From Microbacterium esteraromaticum (lineage in GTDB: Bacteria > Actinomycetota > Actinomycetes > Actinomycetales > Microbacteriaceae): DNA of 64,000 nucleotides. The position numbers and the translations under genes are program-made. The stretch covers positions 178,248-242,247 of the forward strand of contig NZ_FUKO01000012.1 in assembly GCF_900163815.1 (NCBI RefSeq), read 5' to 3'. The notes under the pieces are model-generated. The model was not told the DNA's origin, did no database searches, and was given only the letters and a program-made list of their open reading frames with translations. Below are positions 59,371-64,000 of the stretch, piece after piece. The stretch's first letter is position 1, and the number at the start of each line of letters is the position of its first letter.

Positions 59371-60563
59371 GCGGTCACCGCCGCGAGCTCTCCTTCGACG
59401 GCTGTCATGAGCTCGTCCTGCAGAGACGGGATGCCGATGCGCTGCACGACCTCGGTGAGGAAGCCGAGCACGACCAGTCGCCGCGCCTCTTGCTCGGTGA
59501 TGCCGCGCGCCTGCAGGTAGAACAGCTGCTCATCGTCGAAGCGTCCGGTGGCACTGGCGTGGCCGGCGCCGGCGATGTCGCCGGTCTGGATCTCGAGGTT
59601 CGGGATCGAGTCGGCGTGTGCGCCCTCGCTGAGCACGAGGTTGCGGTTTGCCTCATAGGAGTCGGTGCCGGTGGCATCCGGTCCGATAAGCACGTCGCCG
59701 ATCCATACGCTGCGTGCCTTCGCACCGTGCAGCGCGCCCTTGTAGAGCACGTCGCCCGTGGTGTGCTCGCCCTTGTGGTGCAGGTACACCTGGCTCTCCA
59801 GGTGCTGACCGGCGTCGGCGAATGACAGCCCGTACAGGTAGCCGTGCGAACCCGCACCGGCCAGCTCCACGTTCGGGTTCACGCGCACGATGCCGCCGCC
59901 GAAGCTGACGACGATATGTGTGAGCTCTGCATCGCGGTCGACACGCGCCTGGTGGGCGGACGCGTGAATCGCGTCGTCCTCCCACTGCTGCACCGTGACG
60001 AGCTTGAGCTTGGCACCATCGCGCACGATGATCTCGACGTTCTGCGCATACTGGGCGGTGCCAGTGTGGCGCAGGATGACCGTCGACACACTGTGGCGCC
60101 CGGCCTCGACGACGAGATGCGCATTCGCGCGCCCGCCGTTGCCGTGGATCTCCACGACGATCGGCTCCGCGACTTCTTCATCGTTCGGGATGCTGATGTG
60201 CATGGCATCCGACGATCCCTGCCAGGCCACGGCGGCGGTGACGTCCTCCGGGACGAAGAACTCGCCACGCGGTGCCGAGCCGTGCGCCAGAGCGGGGCGG
60301 ACGTACTGCTCGTCGCTGACGGTGCAGGTGACGCCGTCATTCGTGTCGCCCGTCTCGAACAGCGACTTCAGCTGCGCGACGGGGGTGTGCTTCCAGTTGA
60401 CCTCCCGGCCGGTGGGGGCTCCGAAGTCCTCGGGGTCGAAAGACCGGGGCCGCTCCGAGCGGGTCTGCACCGGCACGAAGCCGGCATCAGAGACCTGAGC
60501 CGCCGGGTCGATGTGCGCGTTCGTCTGCGGCGCCTGTGCAGGCGCCTGTGTGGGGGCCGTCAT
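59367..60563 (-). CDS. sufD: Fe-S cluster assembly protein SufD
   Basis: A 398-residue SufB/SufD-family beta-helix protein, partner of SufB. Recognised by VNWKHTPVAQLKSLF near the N-terminus, the repetitive parallel-helix core, and the C-terminal DEQLFYLQARGITEQEARRL motif shared with SufB. ATG 60563 shares one base with the sufB stop (TGATG). The first 40 residues are Pro/Ala/Gln-rich and poorly conserved. Confidence 0.95.
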   Translation of the reverse strand: MTAPTQAPAQAPQTNAHIDPAAQVSDAGFVPVQTRSERPRSFDPEDFGAPTGREVNWKHTPVAQLKSLFETGDTNDGVTCTVSDEQYVRPALAHGSAPRGEFFVPEDVTAAVAWQGSSDAMHISIPNDEEVAEPIVVEIHGNGGRANAHLVVEAGRHSVSTVILRHTGTAQYAQNVEIIVRDGAKLKLVTVQQWEDDAIHASAHQARVDRDAELTHIVVSFGGGIVRVNPNVELAGAGSHGYLYGLSFADAGQHLESQVYLHHKGEHTTGDVLYKGALHGAKARSVWIGDVLIGPDATGTDSYEANRNLVLSEGAHADSIPNLEIQTGDIAGAGHASATGRFDDEQLFYLQARGITEQEARRLVVLGFLTEVVQRIGIPSLQDELMTAVEGELAAVTA

Positions 60564-61981
60564 CAGCCGACCGATCCTTCCATGCCCATCTCGATGAGCT
60601 TGTTCAGTTCCATCGCGTATTCCATCGGCAGCTCGCGTGCGATCGGCTCGATGAAACCGCGCACGATCATCGCCATCGCCTCGGTCTCTTCGATCCCGCG
60701 CGACTGCAGGTAGAAGAGCTGCTCGGCGCTGACCTTCGAGACGGTGGCCTCGTGACCGAGGGTCACGTCGTCGACGCGAATGTCGATCGAGGGATAGGTG
60801 TCGGAGCGGGACTGCGTGTCGACCAGTAGCGCATCGCAGACCACCGAGTTGGCCGAGTGGTGCGCACCCGGATCGACGCGGATCTCGCCGCGGTAACCGG
60901 AGCGTCCGCCACCGCGCGCGATGGACTTCGACACGATCGACGACTGCGTGTGCGGCGCCATGTGGATCATCTTGGCGCCCGCGTCCTGGTGCTGACCGGG
61001 ACCGGCGAAGGCGACCGAGAGCGTCTCGCCCTTGGCGTGCTCGCCCATCAGATAGATCGACGGGTACTTCATCGTCACCTTCGAGCCGATGTTGCCATCG
61101 ACCCATTCCATCGTCGCGCCTTCGTGCGCCACGGCACGCTTGGTGACGAGGTTGTAGACGTTGTTCGACCAGTTCTGGATCGTCGTGTAGCGAACGCGGG
61201 CGTTCTTCTTCACGATGATCTCGACGACGGCCGAGTGCAGCGAGTCCGACTTGTAGATCGGCGCCGTGCAGCCCTCGATGTAGTGCACGTAGCTGTCTTC
61301 GTCAGCGATGATCAGGGTCCGCTCGAACTGGCCCATGTTCTCGGTGTTGATGCGGAAGTAGGCCTGAAGCGGAATCTCGACGTGCACGCCCTTGGGGACG
61401 TAGACGAACGAGCCGCCCGACCACACCGCCGTGTTGAGGGCCGCGAACTTGTTGTCGCCGGACGGGATGACGGTGCCGAAGTACTCTTCGAAGAACTCGG
61501 GGTGCTCGCGCAGCGCCGTGTCGGTGTCCATGAAGATGACGCCCTGCTGCTCCAGGTCCTCGCGGATCTGGTGGTAGACGACTTCGGACTCGTACTGCGC
61601 GGCGACGCCGGCGACGAGGCGCTGACGCTCGGCCTCGGGGATGCCCAGGCGCTCGTAGGTGTTCTTGATATCGTCGGGAAGGTCCTCCCACGACTGCGCC
61701 TGCTTCTCTGTGGAGCGGACGAAGTACTTGATGTGGTCGAAGTCGATGCCACTGAGATCAGCACCCCACGTCGGCATCGGCTTGCGGCCGAAGAGCTGGT
61801 GGCCCTTGAGGCGCGTCTTCAGCATCCATTCCGGTTCGCTCTTGAGCGCGGAGATGTCGCGAACCACGGCTTCAGAGAGACCACGTCTTGCGCTGGCGCC
61901 TGCGGCATCAGCATCGTGCCAGCCGAACTCGTACACCCCCAGACCATCAAGTTCCGGGCGGTCGATCAGCACATCCGACAT
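60563..61981 (-). CDS. sufB: Fe-S cluster scaffold protein SufB
   Basis: The 472-residue scaffold on which the SUF cluster is built. Typical marks: [60 protein letters not shown] (cluster-region Cys), [10 protein letters not shown] and [20 protein letters not shown] 61981 with GGAGAG upstream. First gene of sufB-sufD-Rieske-sufC-sufT. No sufR, sufS or sufU is in the operon. Confidence 0.97.
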   Translation of the reverse strand: MSDVLIDRPELDGLGVYEFGWHDADAAGASARRGLSEAVVRDISALKSEPEWMLKTRLKGHQLFGRKPMPTWGADLSGIDFDHIKYFVRSTEKQAQSWEDLPDDIKNTYERLGIPEAERQRLVAGVAAQYESEVVYHQIREDLEQQGVIFMDTDTALREHPEFFEEYFGTVIPSGDNKFAALNTAVWSGGSFVYVPKGVHVEIPLQAYFRINTENMGQFERTLIIADEDSYVHYIEGCTAPIYKSDSLHSAVVEIIVKKNARVRYTTIQNWSNNVYNLVTKRAVAHEGATMEWVDGNIGSKVTMKYPSIYLMGEHAKGETLSVAFAGPGQHQDAGAKMIHMAPHTQSSIVSKSIARGGGRSGYRGEIRVDPGAHHSANSVVCDALLVDTQSRSDTYPSIDIRVDDVTLGHEATVSKVSAEQLFYLQSRGIEETEAMAMIVRGFIEPIARELPMEYAMELNKLIEMGMEGSVG

Positions 61982-62102
61982 GACACACTCTCCTCACACG
62001 GGCCCAGGCGGTGTCCTCCGCCCCGGCACATCTCATCTCCGTCGAGTGTGCGGAGATCGGATGCCGATGATGGGCCCTCGTCGTTGGCGCGCAACACGCG
62101 CC

Positions 62103-62108
62103 TAAACT
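62103..62108 (+). promoter_or_regulatory. Predicted -10 element of ctaA
   Basis: TAAACT, the only good -10 hexamer in the 231-bp sufB/ctaA divergent region on this strand. It lies 7 nt before an ATG (62116) in another frame and about 105 bp before the ctaA start, so the ctaA leader would be about 97 nt. Confidence 0.5.
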
Positions 62109-62212
62109 GTTACTGATGGACGACGCGCTTGTCGCGCCCATCACAACAATCCGATTCTACAGGTTTCGCCTGGCGACGGGCCGCGGCCCGCCCATCGCGA
62201 AGCGGAGGAGCC

Positions 62213-63325
62213 ATGCCCGAGACCCGCGCGCCCGAATCTTCTGCGGCCGAAAGCCGACGCTCCCCCGCGCATTCCCCGGCACCGTGGAGTCGCGCGCTGC
62301 GCATCTTCGCGTGGCTGTCCTTCATCACCGAGACGATCATCATCGGCACCGGCGGCGCGGTGCGGCTCACCGGTTCCGGACTCGGATGCTCGGAATGGCC
62401 GCTGTGCACCCCCGATTCCCTCGTGCCGACGCCGGAACAGGGCATCCATGGGCTGATCGAATTCGGCAACCGCACCATGACCGGCGTCGTCGGCATCATC
62501 GCCATCGCGGTCGTGCTGGTGCTCCTGTTCGCCATCGGCGGCAAGCGTGCACTCACGCGTGCCCTGTGGTTCGCGGGCGCAGGCGTGGTGCTCGCCGGCA
62601 TCGCCTACGCGATCGCGGCACCGCTGCACCTGCCGGCGTTCCCCATCGCCTCTGCCGTGCTGCTGCTGGTCAGCATCATCGCCGCCATCGACTCGGTGCG
62701 TGGCAATAACGTGCGACGCGATCTGAACGTGCTCGCCTGGATCACGCTGGTCGGCGTGGTCGCGCAGGCTTTCGTCGGCGGCATCACGGTGCTCACCGGC
62801 CTGAACCCATTCATCGTCGGCTTCCACTACGTCTCGTCGCTGCTGCTCGTCTGCGTGACGGCGGCATTCCTCGTGCGGATGTATGCCGCGCCGGGCCCGC
62901 GCGAGCGTGCGGTTCCGGTCTGGTTCTCCGTTCTCGGCCACATCACCGGCCTCGCGCTCGCGCTCACCATTCTGTTCGGTGTGCTCACCACCGGTTCTGG
63001 ACCGCACTCCGGCGATGCCGATGTGCTCCGACACGGGTTCGACGCGACCGTGCTCGCACACGTGCACTCGTGGCCGGGCTACATCCTTGCCGGACTGGTC
63101 GCGGTCCTGCTGGTGTCGGCGTGGGCACTGAAGCTCGATGTGCGCCGTTGGATGCTCGTCCTCGCCGCCGCGATCCTTGTTCAGGTGCTCGTCGGCGTGT
63201 GGCAGGCGCGAGAAGGACTTCCGGCTCTGCTGGTGGGCATCCACATGGTGCTGGCCGCACTGTCGGCGGCGGCATACACCGTCGTCGTGATGCACCTCAA
63301 GCGGCCGGTCGATGCCACCGATTGA
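62213..63325 (+). CDS. ctaA: Heme A synthase (COX15/CtaA)
   Basis: Oxidises heme O to heme A for aa3-type cytochrome oxidase. A 370-residue membrane protein with eight TM helices in two similar halves. Conserved histidines/glutamate: GAVRLTGSGLGCSEWPLC (Cys pair), EFGNRTMTG, FHYVSSLLL, TTGSGPHSGD, LAHVHSWPGYI and VGIHMVLA. ATG 62213 follows CGGAGGAGCC. Divergent from sufB; SURF1 at 51.9 kb serves the same oxidase. No ctaB is in the window. Confidence 0.94.
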   Translation: MPETRAPESSAAESRRSPAHSPAPWSRALRIFAWLSFITETIIIGTGGAVRLTGSGLGCSEWPLCTPDSLVPTPEQGIHGLIEFGNRTMTGVVGIIAIAVVLVLLFAIGGKRALTRALWFAGAGVVLAGIAYAIAAPLHLPAFPIASAVLLLVSIIAAIDSVRGNNVRRDLNVLAWITLVGVVAQAFVGGITVLTGLNPFIVGFHYVSSLLLVCVTAAFLVRMYAAPGPRERAVPVWFSVLGHITGLALALTILFGVLTTGSGPHSGDADVLRHGFDATVLAHVHSWPGYILAGLVAVLLVSAWALKLDVRRWMLVLAAAILVQVLVGVWQAREGLPALLVGIHMVLAALSAAAYTVVVMHLKRPVDATD

Positions 63326-63343
63326 TCCTGTGCTGCGCGATCC

Positions 63344-63874
63344 TCATTGATCTAAGCCAAGCGCTGTCGCAGCAGGCGCTCGTCGGGTCGCAGGAAGTTT
63401 CTGCGTTTCGAGTTCATCGTCGATCAGCTGGAGCCAGAATCTCGCGAGGCGGTCGACAAACTCTCCCTCATCGGGCCCGATCTTTGCGATGAAAACTGCT
63501 TTCTCCTCCGCGCTAAAGCGGTGGTCATTTCCAAAAACTTCCTGGAAACGTTGCAGATACACGTCAGGTTGCCTGTGCGTGAGCCATCGCACTTCGAGAC
63601 GGAGATGAAATGAGTTCTTGTTGACCGTGATCATCCCCATTCGCTTCCCATCCAGTTCAACCACCCAGTTGCGAACGTCGCTGAACGGGACACCGACGCG
63701 CACCTTCTCGTGTGCTTCCACCTGGCTTGCGAATGACTCCGGAAGCCGCAATGACTCCTCCGGTATCCACGCAGACTTGTCTCGCATCCGAGCATGCCGA
63801 GACTCGCTGTCATAGGCTTTCGGACCTCGCGAGGAAGAGGCGCTCTGGGAGTCCATCCCGGAGCTTGTCGTCAC
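63344..63874 (-). CDS. Unrecognised protein at the right edge
   Basis: A 176-residue soluble protein that I cannot assign. From about residue 40: RLPESFASQVEAHEKVRVGV, FSDVRNWVVELDGKRMGMIT, VRWLTHRQPDVYLQRFQEVF and EGEFVDRLARFWLQLIDDEL, suggesting a mixed alpha/beta domain. GTG 63874 is the longest start; ATG 63856 is the alternative and neither has a good ribosome binding site. Frame-consistent codons continue upstream (RIAEVFTAGSEVDSERFTRA) without a start, so the 5' end may be damaged. Base composition is clearly less GC-rich than the rest, hinting at recent acquisition. Confidence 0.55.
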   Translation of the reverse strand: MTTSSGMDSQSASSSRGPKAYDSESRHARMRDKSAWIPEESLRLPESFASQVEAHEKVRVGVPFSDVRNWVVELDGKRMGMITVNKNSFHLRLEVRWLTHRQPDVYLQRFQEVFGNDHRFSAEEKAVFIAKIGPDEGEFVDRLARFWLQLIDDELETQKLPATRRAPAATALGLDQ

Positions 63875-64000
63875 CGCCTGGCTCAGCGCACGGGTGAACC
63901 GCTCACTGTCAACCTCAGAGCCAGCCGTAAAAACCTCAGCAATCCGGCTCTTCCTACTTGAGGTGGGGGCTGGTCAGTGCGCCGCCGATGAGGAGCATGC

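Noticed and set aside
62116..62709. A 197-codon plus-strand frame starting next to a -10 element
   Set aside because: Most of it lies inside ctaA in another frame and is Arg/His-rich as expected of a shadow. Kept only as a regulatory curiosity, not as a gene.
63954..64000. Minus-strand frame ending in TAG at 63954 (MLLIGGALTSPHLK)
   Set aside because: Only 14 codons are inside the window and they cannot be assigned to any family. It may be the end of a gene beyond the edge but is not supportable.
1..64000. CRISPR arrays, integrases, transposases, toxin-antitoxin pairs, secondary-metabolite clusters
   Set aside because: Looked for and not seen. All recognised genes are housekeeping or small metabolic operons, apart from the DUF262 pair and the right-edge gene.

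Overview
The window is about 64 kb of chromosome from a high-GC actinobacterium, most likely Microbacterium or a close relative in the Microbacteriaceae. This is inferred from gene content and order: glnA2-glnE, polyphosphate glucokinase, a PucR-type regulator ahead of fabD-fabH-acpP-fabF, divergent glgA/glgC, DUF3145, DUF3099-SURF1, BioQ-controlled bioY-ecfAT, and sufBD-Rieske-sufC-sufT. No database search was possible, so the genus is a judgement. Almost all of it is core metabolism. No CRISPR array, prophage, transposase or biosynthetic cluster is visible.

Left part (1-20 kb): a small protein, glnA2 and glnE (glnE runs off the left edge) face ppgK. Then come RNase P RNA, an exonuclease/polymerase protein, a coiled-coil zinc-ribbon protein, YchJ, an aldo/keto reductase, a tandem pair of crcB fluoride channels, two small cupins flanking a coding remnant, and tRNA-Val. 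aceE (pyruvate dehydrogenase E1) is followed directly by the fatty-acid regulator and the fabD-fabH-acpP-fabF operon, so acetyl-CoA supply and malonyl-ACP use sit side by side. DUF3145 and an oxygenase with an iron-box operator follow.

Middle (20-46 kb): a DUF262 protein with a degenerate nuclease domain is coupled to an alpha/beta hydrolase. Then a BrkB membrane protein, a decayed enolase-superfamily gene, tRNA-Met, gamma carbonic anhydrase, dps, an amidohydrolase with a PaiB-like protein, rpiB-nei, ferrochelatase, pepN, an mscS-globin-flavoprotein operon, two thioesterases with ettA, a lipoprotein, a tail-less ssb, msrA, a LysE exporter, a DEDDh exonuclease, rpmE2 and an orphan ABC ATPase.

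Right part (46-64 kb): glycogen genes glgA/glgC, serB, a hydrolase, fabG, membrane proteins leading to SURF1, grpB, an ABC-F ATPase, biotin uptake (bioY-ecfA-ecfT) with its regulator bioQ, the SUF iron-sulfur operon, divergent ctaA (heme A synthase), and an unrecognised, AT-richer gene at the right edge. Heme and iron-sulfur themes recur (ferrochelatase, globin, SUF, ctaA, SURF1, iron box).

A recurring sequence feature is a TAnnnT-type -10 hexamer ending 6 or 7 nt before the start codon of about twenty genes, usually without a Shine-Dalgarno sequence. This is the signature expected for leaderless transcripts. Several operators can be read directly: twin BioQ boxes, a DtxR-like iron box, dyads ahead of fabD and aceE, and a hairpin over the ssb ribosome binding site.
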